From assembly GCA_027325115.1 (NCBI GenBank), contig DAHWFG010000467.1, forward strand, positions 1-20,250: DNA of 20,250 nt, in the 5' to 3' direction. Origin of the DNA: JAKBCQ01 sp021807585 (GTDB taxonomy: Bacteria; Planctomycetota; Planctomycetia; Isosphaerales; Isosphaeraceae). Both the position numbers and the translations under genes were made by a program. Each line of letters begins with the position of its first letter. Within the stretch, counting starts at the first letter, position 1. The notes beneath the pieces were generated by a model. It ran no database searches, was not told the DNA's origin, and saw only the letters and a list, made by a program, of their open reading frames with translations. Positions 8,587 to 16,443 of this stretch are shown here, piece by piece.

Positions 8587-9384
8587 TTAATCGACGCTCG
8601 TCAGAAAACCCTCGACGATCTTCCGGTAGCTCGCACCGTCCTCGATATGCGGCATATGACCGACCCCCGCGACGACCTCGAACCGTGCCCCAGGGATCCC
8701 CCTCGCAAGTTCCATCGCGGTCCGAGGAGGATTGACGAGATCGTGCTCTCCCACCAAAATAAGCGTAGATTTGTTAATCTTACCGATGCGATCGCGCGCG
8801 TCGTGTTCGGCGGCGGCTTGCGCCTGGCGCGCGAACGCCCGCGGATCTTGCGGCCGATCGTTCCTCTCGGCGAACCGTACGAGCCCCTCGACCTGCGTCT
8901 CATTGCGATAAAACCGGGGCGACACGAGATACGGCAACGTCGCTCGAGTGAATTCGGCGGGCTCGGTGCGCGATCGCAGCAAAATCCACGATTCGATCAC
9001 GGCGCGACGCCAAGCGTCAGCCCCCGCGTGCGTCGACGAAAGCACGAGGGAGCGAACGAGATCGGGACGGTCGAGCGCCAGCTCCTGAGCGACGAGTCCT
9101 CCGAGCGAATGGCCGACGATATGCGCGTTCCTCACGTTCATCGAATCGAGCAGCGCCGCGACGTCGTGAGCCATGTCCGACGTGGTATACGGCGATGCGA
9201 CGCGTTCGCTTTGGCCGACATCGCGGGGGTCGATCGCGATCGTTCGATACCGCTCCGAGAACGACCGCGAGAGGACGCTGAAAGACCGATGATCTCCCCC
9301 GAGCCCGGGAATGAACACGAGCGGATCACCCGTCCCTTGTTCTTGATAAAACAGCCGAACCGAGCCCGCGAACGCATCAGGCAT
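8587..9384 (-). CDS. Alpha/beta hydrolase (enol-lactonase/esterase-like)
   Basis: A 265-residue cytoplasmic alpha/beta-hydrolase of normal length. The catalytic triad is visible: Ser93 in the nucleophile elbow GHSLGG, Asp215 in LILVGEHDLVNPP and His243 in GVGHMPHIE. PGLGGDHRSF at 26-35 holds the oxyanion-hole region and DPRDVGQSE matches the usual strand-4 motif. The overall pattern resembles 3-oxoadipate enol-lactonase and carboxylesterases, but no aromatic-degradation genes are nearby, so the substrate is unknown. Start ATG 9384 has GGGA about nine bases upstream. It lies 70 bases before the 75-residue gene on the same strand and may lead the malQ cluster. No signal peptide is seen. Confidence 0.9.
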   Translation of the reverse strand: MPDAFAGSVRLFYQEQGTGDPLVFIPGLGGDHRSFSVLSRSFSERYRTIAIDPRDVGQSERVASPYTTSDMAHDVAALLDSMNVRNAHIVGHSLGGLVAQELALDRPDLVRSLVLSSTHAGADAWRRAVIESWILLRSRTEPAEFTRATLPYLVSPRFYRNETQVEGLVRFAERNDRPQDPRAFARQAQAAAEHDARDRIGKINKSTLILVGEHDLVNPPRTAMELARGIPGARFEVVAGVGHMPHIEDGASYRKIVEGFLTSVD

Positions 9385-9463
9385 GAATCGTTTCCCAGAT
9401 CAAAAACCCTCGGAGTTCGTCATGAATGACCCCGAAGAATGCGCTTCGACAAGCTCGCGACGC

Positions 9464-9492
9464 TTGACATCACGCGATCCTTGAGGCACTAT
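9464..9492 (+). promoter_or_regulatory. Candidate promoter of tRNA-Glu
   Basis: TTGACA (9464-9469) matches the sigma-70 -35 consensus. A 17-base spacer leads to CACTAT (9487-9492), a weak -10 keeping the final AT. A start about 7 bases further on would lie just before the tRNA 5' end at 9506. Inferred from position and motif only. Confidence 0.5.
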
Positions 9493-9505
9493 GAAAGCAC
9501 AAGCC

Positions 9506-9578
9506 GCCCCCATCGTCTAGCGGCCTAGGATACTAGGTTCTCAGCCTAGGGACCGGGGTTCGAGTCCCCGTGGGGGTA
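9506..9578 (+). tRNA. tRNA-Glu, anticodon CUC
   Basis: A 73-base cloverleaf. The acceptor arm GCCCCCA pairs with TGGGGGT (G1.U72 wobble, as in many bacterial tRNA-Glu genes) and the discriminator base is A. The D arm carries GTCTAGCGGCCTAGGAT. The anticodon stem is CTAGG/CCTAG around loop TTCTCAG, giving anticodon CTC (9540-9542) and decoding GAG. The T arm is CGGGG-TTCGAGT-CCCCG. CCA is not encoded. A strong intrinsic terminator follows 15 bases later, so this is a single-gene transcription unit. Confidence 0.97.
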
Positions 9579-9593
9579 CTGACGATCGCTTTC

Positions 9594-9630
9594 AAAGGTT
9601 GTTCGAGCCATCGAGCAACCTTTGCTTTTT
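9594..9630 (+). terminator. Intrinsic terminator of tRNA-Glu
   Basis: A 13-bp stem AAAGGTTGTTCGA/TCGAGCAACCTTT (one T.G wobble) closes a GCCA loop and is followed by GCTTTTT. This is a textbook rho-independent terminator placed just after the tRNA and before the next gene's start at 9657. Confidence 0.9.
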
Positions 9631-9656
9631 CATATTCTCCCGCTACGAACCGATTC

Positions 9657-10046
9657 ATGCCGCGTTACGTCGTCCTCGAACACGATTGGAAAGGAATTCA
9701 TTGGGACTTCATGTTCGAAGCCCAAGGCGTTCTCGTCACCTGGGCGCTCGATCGACCGCCGACCGTCAACCTCGATATCCCTGCACGAAAGCTCGCCGAT
9801 CATCGCTTGGCGTATCTCGATTACGAAGGCCCCGTCTCGAACAATCGAGGCTCTGTAACACGCTGGGACGAAGGCGTTTACGTGCCGTTGTCGCGATCGG
9901 ACGATTCGTTCGAGACGCGTTTGAGCGGAGCGAAACTCGTCGGCTCGGCTCGATTTTGGAAAAACCCGACAGGGTTCACAGAATCACCAGGCGCCGTCGA
10001 AACCCCCGATGTTTGGTTGTTCCGTTTGACCGGAAACGTCGACTGA
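9657..10046 (+). CDS. Stand-alone LigD-type 3'-phosphoesterase (PE) domain protein
   Basis: 129 residues from ATG 9657. The frame is open further upstream, but that part overlaps the tRNA and its terminator. The protein matches the N-terminal domain of bacterial LigD, which trims 3'-phosphate and ribonucleotide ends in non-homologous end joining. The conserved block is LEHDWKGIHWDFMFE, with His9, His15 and Asp17 matching His42, His48 and Asp50 of Pseudomonas LigD; DHRLAYLDYEG supplies His49 and Tyr53 (His84 and Tyr88). The residue matching Arg52 is Met19, so activity may differ. RGSVTRWDEGVY continues the family pattern. Neither ligase nor polymerase domains nor ku are in the window. Its last 169 bases overlap the convergent gene. 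DNA end repair is a plausible but unproven role. Confidence 0.85.
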   Translation: MPRYVVLEHDWKGIHWDFMFEAQGVLVTWALDRPPTVNLDIPARKLADHRLAYLDYEGPVSNNRGSVTRWDEGVYVPLSRSDDSFETRLSGAKLVGSARFWKNPTGFTESPGAVETPDVWLFRLTGNVD

Positions 10047-10744
10047 AGAACGCGACGCCTCGGCAATGTCGGCGTGCGAACCACCCCGCGCGAACGGTCC
10101 GATCGACCCGCGAGCCGAATCACACCGTCCCCCACCGCAAGCTTCTCCAGCACCACGTCCGCACGTCCAGGATGAGGCGTGTAACGAATCAACGCGAGAG
10201 GCCTGTTGTTCTCTCGCTCCCACCTCACGTCAAGCCCGCGAGCCCTCGCATGATCGGCGATCTTCTCAAGAACCTGCTCCGCCGAAATCGGCAAAACCCC
10301 CGCGCGAATCGCGTCGATCCGAACCGCCAACACATTGTCCTCGACCACACGCGCATGAGTATGCACAGAAATATACGTCTTCATTGCTCCATAATCGAAT
10401 CGAAACGCGAAGATCACGCTTCCTTTTTCGAAGGCGATGCGAGGATCGGCGACTCCCGGAGGTATTTGATCGGCGAAATGCGCCACGAGATCCTCGCTGA
10501 GCCAGGAGTTGACCTCCTGATCGCTAAATTTCGCCTCCCAACGCGGCTCGTTGGCGATGTCGTTACGGAGCTGGGTGCTCTGCTGCAAGAACCGCCGAGC
10601 ATACGCCTGGCGTTCGGCGCGGGGGACGGAGTCGAGCCGCGCATGAAACGACGGCCGAAAGCTCACGCTCGACCACAAGCCCCAGCCGCAAAGCGCGATC
10701 AGACATAACCCGATCAATAGCAATCGCTTGCTCGTCGCGCGCAT
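9878..10744 (-). CDS. Membrane-anchored protein of unknown function, 288 aa
   Basis: I do not recognise a named family. The frame opens at 10816, but I prefer ATG 10744, which begins MRATSKRLLLIGLCLIALCGWGLW: a basic start and one hydrophobic segment (7-24), so an N-terminal anchor or signal. The rest (25-235) is extracytoplasmic, mixed alpha/beta, with FSDQEVNSWLSEDL and a long beta-rich part (VIFAFRFDYGAMKTYISVHTHARVV). The Shine-Dalgarno is weak (AGGGCGG). The last 55 or so residues run antisense through the phosphoesterase-domain gene, and their composition (Asn/Ser/Pro-rich) differs from the body. The conserved-looking part seems to end near TPTLPRRRVLQ, so the original stop may have been lost, or a frameshift has extended the frame. 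Function unknown. Confidence 0.75.
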   Translation of the reverse strand: MRATSKRLLLIGLCLIALCGWGLWSSVSFRPSFHARLDSVPRAERQAYARRFLQQSTQLRNDIANEPRWEAKFSDQEVNSWLSEDLVAHFADQIPPGVADPRIAFEKGSVIFAFRFDYGAMKTYISVHTHARVVEDNVLAVRIDAIRAGVLPISAEQVLEKIADHARARGLDVRWERENNRPLALIRYTPHPGRADVVLEKLAVGDGVIRLAGRSDRSRGVVRTPTLPRRRVLQSTFPVKRNNQTSGVSTAPGDSVNPVGFFQNRAEPTSFAPLKRVSNESSDRDNGT

Positions 10745-11175
10745 AAGACCGCCCTGTCTAATGGAAAAGAATCGGCGGAACGGCGGAGAGAACCGACTTT
10801 CGGCCACGAAAACCACCGCGGGGCCCGCCGAGCGGAATGGCGAGTTTGTTCATGAAGTGACGGGCCTAATGAAGAATACGACGGCTCTCAGATTTCGTCA
10901 ACCCGGCCTCTCGACTTCCATCCAATCAAACATTCGGCGTCGCTCACCTCGCTCTTATAAACCATCGTTTCCCATGATTGGGAAAACGCCGGCCGCGCAG
11001 ACAAACCCGAACACGATTGATGCCCGTCATCGAGGAACTCCCCTGTTCAACGCGCCCCACTCGTTCTACGCCGGGCGGCTCGCCGTGTTCGCATGCAAAA
11101 GGGTTCGCCCCGGCGAATCCCCCTTACGAATGGATCGGGGCGATTTCACAAGCTTGAGACCGCGAAGAAAGCCTC
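10745..11175. other. 431-base spacer between two leftward genes
   Basis: There is no credible gene here; open frames that cross it are Arg/Pro-rich and lack ribosome sites. On the minus strand it carries the candidate terminator of the Hint gene (11097-11125), and it should hold the promoter of the 288-aa membrane protein, though I find no clear -35/-10 pair. Confidence 0.5.
11097..11125 (-). terminator. Candidate intrinsic terminator of the Hint gene
   Basis: Read on the minus strand: AAGGGGGATTCGCC, two G, GGCGAACCCTTTT. The TTCGCC/GGCGAA core and the AAGGG/CCCTT base form an interrupted stem ending in a short T-run, about 50 bases after the stop codon at 11176. The bulge and short T-run lower confidence. 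Confidence 0.5.
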
Positions 11176-13152
11176 TCATCGTTTGTTGCGAATCGAAGAT
11201 TCGACCGCCTCCAATCGAACGCGATCGAACGGTTGCTCGACCCGAGGCGCATAATCGTTATCGTGCACGAGAGCCCCCGATCGGCCGACACAATAATCGT
11301 GATTCGCGGCGACGACCAAATTGAACACGGGCTGAACGGGTCGACTCTCAACCGATCGTACGACGAGCAAAGCCCCCAAGGCGCGGATTCGATCGCCTTT
11401 GTGAAGGTCGCGTGCGGGCGCCCATCCCTTGCCCGCGATCCAAAACCGATGGATCTCCGTCGACGTGATCTTATCGACCCCAAGATCGATCTCGAGCGTC
11501 GGTTGTGGCGTGTTTTGAATCGGCCGAAGAACGGGCTGAAAACTCAATTCCCCGCTCTCGACATCCTGGCTCAGAACCAGATCGCCGGAATTCAACGTCT
11601 CGACGGCGCGATCGCCGCGAGCCGTTTTCACGATCGTTCCCAGGGCGAAACACGAAGACTCCTGAAGCGAAATGACCGATCGTGAATAGGAGGGTCGATA
11701 AGCCAAAGGCGTAAACTGTATGAACATCGGCTTAACCGATTCCTTGATGCTATCTGCATAATTGGAATGCGCGATGTAACGATAATGCCATCTCAACCAC
11801 TCTTTGCGATCCAGGCCGAAATCTTTGCCGGAGATCTTGATCAGATGATCGACGATGCGTCGATTGTATTTGTAAAATGTTTGATTATAATTGCCAATCT
11901 TGAGAATATCGCCTCCGAGAGACTCGAGAGACGAGATCCTCGATCGCTCGTTTTCCGCCAAATTCGCGTAGAAGTTGCGTCCCAAGATTCCATAAGATCG
12001 AACTCCGGCGGCGATCTTTATCCCATTGTGAAATAGCGGCGGACCGATGCGGTTCCAGACCGCAAGATCGCTCGCCGTCAAAAACCCCGTCGCCGATGAA
12101 TCGAAAACCGATCCTCCGAATTGATTGATAATTTCATAATCTTCTTTTGTTAACATAGGCGCGGGTTCATAATATCGGCGCAGGTAAAACGCGCCGAAAT
12201 CCACCAGAAGCTCGCCGGGATCGCCGGGACCCGACGAGAATTTATATATGTATTTATATCCTGGCATAATCTTATCGATCAAGAACGGGAGATAATCGCT
12301 CGGATCGCGCTTCTTCAGATTATCTCCCGCGTTTCGCACGATCTCGTCGGATTTGCCGAATGGTATCAGCAGAGCGAGCGTTTGAGCCGATTCGCACGTG
12401 TCGATATTACTTAAAATCTTCATCGCCTCGGTCTGTGCGAGAGCATCGCCCGGAATCAAAATCTTCCGAACCGCTGCGACCGAGAGCGGGTCGTCTACAG
12501 CCGATAAATACATAAGAGCACGATCCCTCGTCTTGGACGAACCGAGCCAAGATTTCCATCGGCTCAGACGCGCGGTCCAAACCTCGTCCGTCTTGCGACG
12601 AATTATCTCGTCTCGAACATAGCGTTTGTAATTTGATGCAGGAATCCATACACCACGATATTCTTTATAACCGATTTTATTCCACGCCGCGGATCGAGCC
12701 GGATCGAGCGTTCCCGCAACCAGATAACGACCCTTCGCCTCGTCGATCAGCCCGTGATCCTCGCACCAGACGGCGGTTTTCCATTGATCGTCGGCGGTGT
12801 TCCTCGTTTTGGATCGAAGGATATCGTATTGTTGATAGATCAGGGAGAGTTCGGAAGATCGATCAATTCGATCGGCGATCCGATCGGGCTTGATCCATTC
12901 TCCACGGTAACGGACGTACCCAGCGAGGCCTCGCGACATGACGTCGTCGGGATCGGTAAGCATCGCCTTCGCGAGATTCCGCGCGCGATCCGCCGGATCG
13001 CCCCGATCCTCACTCGATAACGCTCGATCGATATGAACCTTCGCGCTTCGAACCGACCCCCTCGAATCGATCCCGGCGATGTTCGCGGGCTTTCTCACAG
13101 CTTCGCCGGGACGATCGTTCCACAGGCCGATCAGCAAGATGCACGTCAACAT
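11176..13152 (-). CDS. Secreted repeat protein with C-terminal Hint (intein-like) domain
   Basis: 658 residues; ATG 13152 has GAGGG seven bases upstream. A short hydrophobic start (MLTCILLIGLW) could be a weak signal peptide. Residues 30-300 resemble planctomycete helical-repeat proteins, with paired motifs YRGEWIKPD and YRGVWIPAS and a HEAT-like part (ALMYLSAVDDPLSVAAVRKIL). Residues 300-490 are uncharacterised and aromatic-rich. Residues 501-632 form a pretoxin-type Hint domain: Cys501 after SS, ALGT, GDLVLSQD, TEIH at 565-568 (the T-x-x-H block of inteins), FWIAGKGW, GDRIRALG, VFNLVVAANHDYCVG, ending LVHDN (His630, Asn632). The next residue is Asp, not Ser, Thr or Cys, so full splicing is unlikely; self-cleavage is possible. 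A 26-residue tail follows. Hint domains of this kind process secreted or toxin proteins, but no toxin domain is seen. Confidence 0.85.
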   Translation of the reverse strand: MLTCILLIGLWNDRPGEAVRKPANIAGIDSRGSVRSAKVHIDRALSSEDRGDPADRARNLAKAMLTDPDDVMSRGLAGYVRYRGEWIKPDRIADRIDRSSELSLIYQQYDILRSKTRNTADDQWKTAVWCEDHGLIDEAKGRYLVAGTLDPARSAAWNKIGYKEYRGVWIPASNYKRYVRDEIIRRKTDEVWTARLSRWKSWLGSSKTRDRALMYLSAVDDPLSVAAVRKILIPGDALAQTEAMKILSNIDTCESAQTLALLIPFGKSDEIVRNAGDNLKKRDPSDYLPFLIDKIMPGYKYIYKFSSGPGDPGELLVDFGAFYLRRYYEPAPMLTKEDYEIINQFGGSVFDSSATGFLTASDLAVWNRIGPPLFHNGIKIAAGVRSYGILGRNFYANLAENERSRISSLESLGGDILKIGNYNQTFYKYNRRIVDHLIKISGKDFGLDRKEWLRWHYRYIAHSNYADSIKESVKPMFIQFTPLAYRPSYSRSVISLQESSCFALGTIVKTARGDRAVETLNSGDLVLSQDVESGELSFQPVLRPIQNTPQPTLEIDLGVDKITSTEIHRFWIAGKGWAPARDLHKGDRIRALGALLVVRSVESRPVQPVFNLVVAANHDYCVGRSGALVHDNDYAPRVEQPFDRVRLEAVESSIRNKR

Positions 13153-13272
13153 CGCATGTCCCTCGCCGTTGAGATCGAATCAACCGGATGAGTACAAGAT
13201 GTCCGAAGCCGAGCCGGTTGATTAGACGATCGACAAGCCTGATTTATTCAACCCGCGATCCCTCACCTCACG

Positions 13273-13316
13273 AAAAACGCCCGTCGAATCGACGATCGAC
13301 TTATGTAATCGATTCG
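13273..13316 (-). terminator. Possible terminator after the dehydrogenase/heme gene
   Basis: On the minus strand CGAATCGA (13316-13309) pairs with TCGATTCG (13292-13285) around a 16-base loop and is followed, 7 bases on, by TTTTT (13277-13273). It is 50-90 bases after the stop codon at 13367. The long loop and the gap to the T-run make it uncertain. Confidence 0.35.
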
Positions 13317-13366
13317 CCGGTCTCGCTGATAATGCTCGACGACAACCCGCGCCCCGTCATCCATTA

Positions 13367-16300
13367 TCAACGATTCTTGATGTTCTTGATCGGTCCCGCT
13401 CCAGGGAGCTTTTTGGCCGAGGGATCGGTCGGCGGCTTGTCCAGGCAAAGGAACGCGAACAGGTCGACGATCTCTTGCGCAGAGAGCTGTTTCTCCAGAT
13501 CCTCGGGCATCAACGAAAGCCCGCTCGTCTTGCGCTCGTCGATATCGCCGAGGGGGATTGAAACGCGATCTCCGCCTTGAATTTTGAGCACGATCCGATC
13601 GGCGCCCTCCTCGACGACAAGCCCCGAAAGCACTCGCCCCGCTTTGGTCGCGATCGTTACGGCTTGATAAGACGCTCCGATCACAAGGCTCGGGTCGAAC
13701 ACGTTCGAAAGCAACTGCTCGAACGACCCCCTCCCGTTCCCGGTCAAATCGGGGCCGACGTCCTTCCCCTCGCCGTAAATCGCATGACACTGCGCGCAAA
13801 CCTTTTTAAACGCCGACGCGCCCGAATTCGGATCGCCCGAAGATGTGCGTATCAACTTGCGCATACGATTGACAGTATCTTCACGCTTGGGATCGCGCGA
13901 CTCGCGGACGACTCCCCATTTTTCCTCAACCAATTTGATCAACTCGCGATCGCGGCTCGCGATCAGCTTACGCACCTGATTCGCGTTGAGCGCCTCGGCC
14001 GGAATCTTCTTCTCCCCGATCGCCGTCAGAAGCTCTTTGCTCCACGAACCGCGCTGGGTTAAAAGCTCGATCACGCGCGGCTTGAGCTCGGGCTCGAGCG
14101 CGGAATAAGCCGCCAAAACGAAGCGAGCGACCGCGGGATCGTCAAACCCGCCGAGCGTCTCGATCACCCGGCCGCGAAATTCAACCGAGCCCGCCGTCCG
14201 ATCCGCCAAAATCCGCGCGATCGATTCGATCGCGTCGCGATCCCCCGCCGCGACGATCGCCCGCAACGCCTCCAAACGACGATCAATATTTTCTTTTTTT
14301 GATATAAAATAACCACGAATCCGTTCAAGTCCTTTTGCGTCATGCTCGCTTGCGCGTAAAAGCGAGCACGCAAAACGAAGATCCGCCGAATCGCGCGACT
14401 CAAGCTCGGCCGCGAGCGGGTCGATCGCGCCCCTCCATCGTTTCAATGATCGACCGTCTTTTTGATTCGCCTGAACGTATTGCGCCAGAATCGTCGCGCA
14501 CCGCGCCGCGGTTTCTTCACGCGGGTTCTCTCCCGCGATCAATACGCGAATCAGCCGAACGACGAGCGCGGGATCGATATCGGCTGAAGCAAGCATCCGT
14601 TCGATCAATGACGGAACGAGTTCGGCGACCTCGACGGTTTTTTCGATATTCATCGCCTCGATCCGCGCGACGATCTCTCCCGAGCGACGATCGACAAGCG
14701 GATGCAGATTATTCCAGACGATATTGGGGATTAACGGATCTTCATCGGAATGCGCCAAAACATCGAGCAGCACCGCGATCGGATCGAGCTTCTTGATCTT
14801 CCGCGATGCGATCGCCACCTGCAACCGAACGTCGGGCGACGCGTCCGAGGCGAGCTCGCCGACCCGCGCCGACACGCGATCGTCGACCGTCCCCGCGTTC
14901 CCCGAGCCGCGCACCCCCCACGCCCGAAACGAAGCATCCCTAGAGCCGAGAAGACGGAGAGCGATCTCGGTATCGAGCGCCCCATTCCCGATCCTGGCCC
15001 AAAGCGCGTTCATCCGTTGAATCTTCGATCGATTGGAATCGAAAATCACGGTCTCGAGTTTATCTCGCACGCTTTTATCATCACGTTGAGCCAGCAGCCG
15101 TCGCGCCTGGTCGCGGAAGTAGCCGTTGGGGGAATCGAGACGATCGATCAGCCGATCGACCGATTCGGCGGCGAGGTTGAACCCGACGACCCTCGGCGCG
15201 TTTTGGTAGCGAACGCGGTAAAGCCTTCCTTTCAACCGATCGATCCCGGCGGGATCGCGCCCCGCGTCTTGATAACAATGATATCGATCATACCAATCCA
15301 AAATATACAAGCATCCGTCGGGCCCCGTCTTTTGCGAGACGGGCATGAACCAAGCGTCGTTCGCCGACAGAAAATCGCCGCTCGGTTCGCCGCGATACGT
15401 CGACCCGTTCCGTTTAATCGAATCAACATTCACGCAACCTCCATGAATGTTACCCATATAAAGTTTGTTACGATATTGCTCGGGGTAGGCGTTCCCCTGA
15501 AAGTAATGGATTCCGCAGTAAGCCGCTTTTTGATGTCTGTGGCTTACGATCGAGCCGATCGGCTCACAAAACGGCGGATAAGCCCCCGCCTGCCGCACGT
15601 AATAGCCCGTCTCGGCGAGATGCCACAGGTGATCGATCACGCACGCGCTCGCGAACGCGCTCCCCTCGCCGTCCCAATCGACCCCCCAGGAATTGCTCAC
15701 CCCCTCGCAAAACAGATCGAAATCGCGGGTTTTGGGATCGATGCGAAAAAGCGCGCACGTAAAATCATACGTTTTGCCTCGGTATTCGATATGCGCGGGA
15801 TTGAACACGCCGTTCCAGCCGTAAAGCTTGCCGTCGGGGCCCCACGAAAGCGAATTGGGAAGCTCGTGGGTGTCGAACCGGCCGAACCCCGTGACGACGA
15901 CCTCGCGCCGATCGGCCTTGCCGTCGCCGTCGGTATCGCTCAAAAAAAGGATGTCGGGAGAGTTCGCCACCCAAACTCCGCCGTTCCCGATCGCAATCCC
16001 CGACGGAATATTAAGCCCCTCGGCGAAAATCGTGAACCGATCGGCCTTGCCGTCGCCGTCGGTATCTTCAAGGATTTTGATCCGATCGCGCCCCGGTCCC
16101 GGCGCTTGTCGCGGATATTCAACGCTCTCGGTCACCCAGATCCGCCCCCGCTCGTCGAACGCCATCGCCACGGGATTGACAAGATCGGGCTCGCTCGCCA
16201 CCAGCTCGACGCGAAACCCCTCGGGAACCTTCATCCGCGCGATCGCCTCGGCCGCTGTCCGCGGAGGATTCGGCGCCGAATCCTGACCGTGCGGAATCGG

Positions 16301-16375
16301 CTCGGCCGCGATCAATATGTTCGATTGAATGAACGTTAAGAGAAAGAATGCAAATGTATGCTGAATCAATCGCAT
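13367..16375 (-). CDS. PVC-type membrane-bound dehydrogenase with HEAT-like region and C-terminal cytochrome c
   Basis: 1002 residues with a signal peptide (1-24, AFFLLTFIQSNILIAA). Residues 45-400 are the beta-propeller of the Pirellula/Verrucomicrobium-type dehydrogenase family, related to PQQ sugar dehydrogenases: KVPEGFRVELVASEPDLVNPVAMAFDERGRIWV at its start. It carries two copies of the calcium-type loop DTDGDGKADR (104-113, 147-156). Residues 410-840 are helical HEAT-like repeats (RLLAQRDDKSVRDKLE; GSRDASFRAWGVRG). The C terminus is a cytochrome c module with CAQCH at 860-864, EGKDVGPDLTG, and SLMPEDL (Met956, probable distal ligand). Role inferred: periplasmic oxidation of a sugar or polysaccharide-derived substrate with electron transfer by heme; the substrate is unknown. 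It starts 68 bases after glmS ends on the same strand and may be co-transcribed. GGAG lies 8 bases before the ATG. Confidence 0.93.
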   Translation of the reverse strand: MRLIQHTFAFFLLTFIQSNILIAAEPIPHGQDSAPNPPRTAAEAIARMKVPEGFRVELVASEPDLVNPVAMAFDERGRIWVTESVEYPRQAPGPGRDRIKILEDTDGDGKADRFTIFAEGLNIPSGIAIGNGGVWVANSPDILFLSDTDGDGKADRREVVVTGFGRFDTHELPNSLSWGPDGKLYGWNGVFNPAHIEYRGKTYDFTCALFRIDPKTRDFDLFCEGVSNSWGVDWDGEGSAFASACVIDHLWHLAETGYYVRQAGAYPPFCEPIGSIVSHRHQKAAYCGIHYFQGNAYPEQYRNKLYMGNIHGGCVNVDSIKRNGSTYRGEPSGDFLSANDAWFMPVSQKTGPDGCLYILDWYDRYHCYQDAGRDPAGIDRLKGRLYRVRYQNAPRVVGFNLAAESVDRLIDRLDSPNGYFRDQARRLLAQRDDKSVRDKLETVIFDSNRSKIQRMNALWARIGNGALDTEIALRLLGSRDASFRAWGVRGSGNAGTVDDRVSARVGELASDASPDVRLQVAIASRKIKKLDPIAVLLDVLAHSDEDPLIPNIVWNNLHPLVDRRSGEIVARIEAMNIEKTVEVAELVPSLIERMLASADIDPALVVRLIRVLIAGENPREETAARCATILAQYVQANQKDGRSLKRWRGAIDPLAAELESRDSADLRFACSLLRASEHDAKGLERIRGYFISKKENIDRRLEALRAIVAAGDRDAIESIARILADRTAGSVEFRGRVIETLGGFDDPAVARFVLAAYSALEPELKPRVIELLTQRGSWSKELLTAIGEKKIPAEALNANQVRKLIASRDRELIKLVEEKWGVVRESRDPKREDTVNRMRKLIRTSSGDPNSGASAFKKVCAQCHAIYGEGKDVGPDLTGNGRGSFEQLLSNVFDPSLVIGASYQAVTIATKAGRVLSGLVVEEGADRIVLKIQGGDRVSIPLGDIDERKTSGLSLMPEDLEKQLSAQEIVDLFAFLCLDKPPTDPSAKKLPGAGPIKNIKNR

Positions 16376-16443
16376 GAAGATTCTCCGCGGCGGGTCGGCG
16401 CGTTTTACGAGGCGCGGGGGAGAGAAAGCCGGCTCGGCCGATC

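Noticed and set aside
7996..9429. 477-residue + frame opposite the hydrolase, 75-aa gene and membrane protein
   Set aside because: It crosses three well-supported minus-strand genes and has no ribosome site or domain.
9570..9656. Upstream start for the phosphoesterase-domain protein
   Set aside because: The first codons lie inside the tRNA 3' end and the intrinsic terminator; the LigD-like similarity begins at the ATG at 9657.
10728..11324. 198-residue + frame in the spacer before the Hint gene end
   Set aside because: Arg/Pro/Asn-rich, no ribosome site, runs into the Hint gene antisense and overlaps the hairpin at 11097-11125.
14750..16339. 529-residue + frame opposite the heme dehydrogenase
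   Set aside because: Shadow of a gene with signal peptide, propeller and CXXCH evidence; its product is Arg/Pro/Ile-rich with no recognisable domain.
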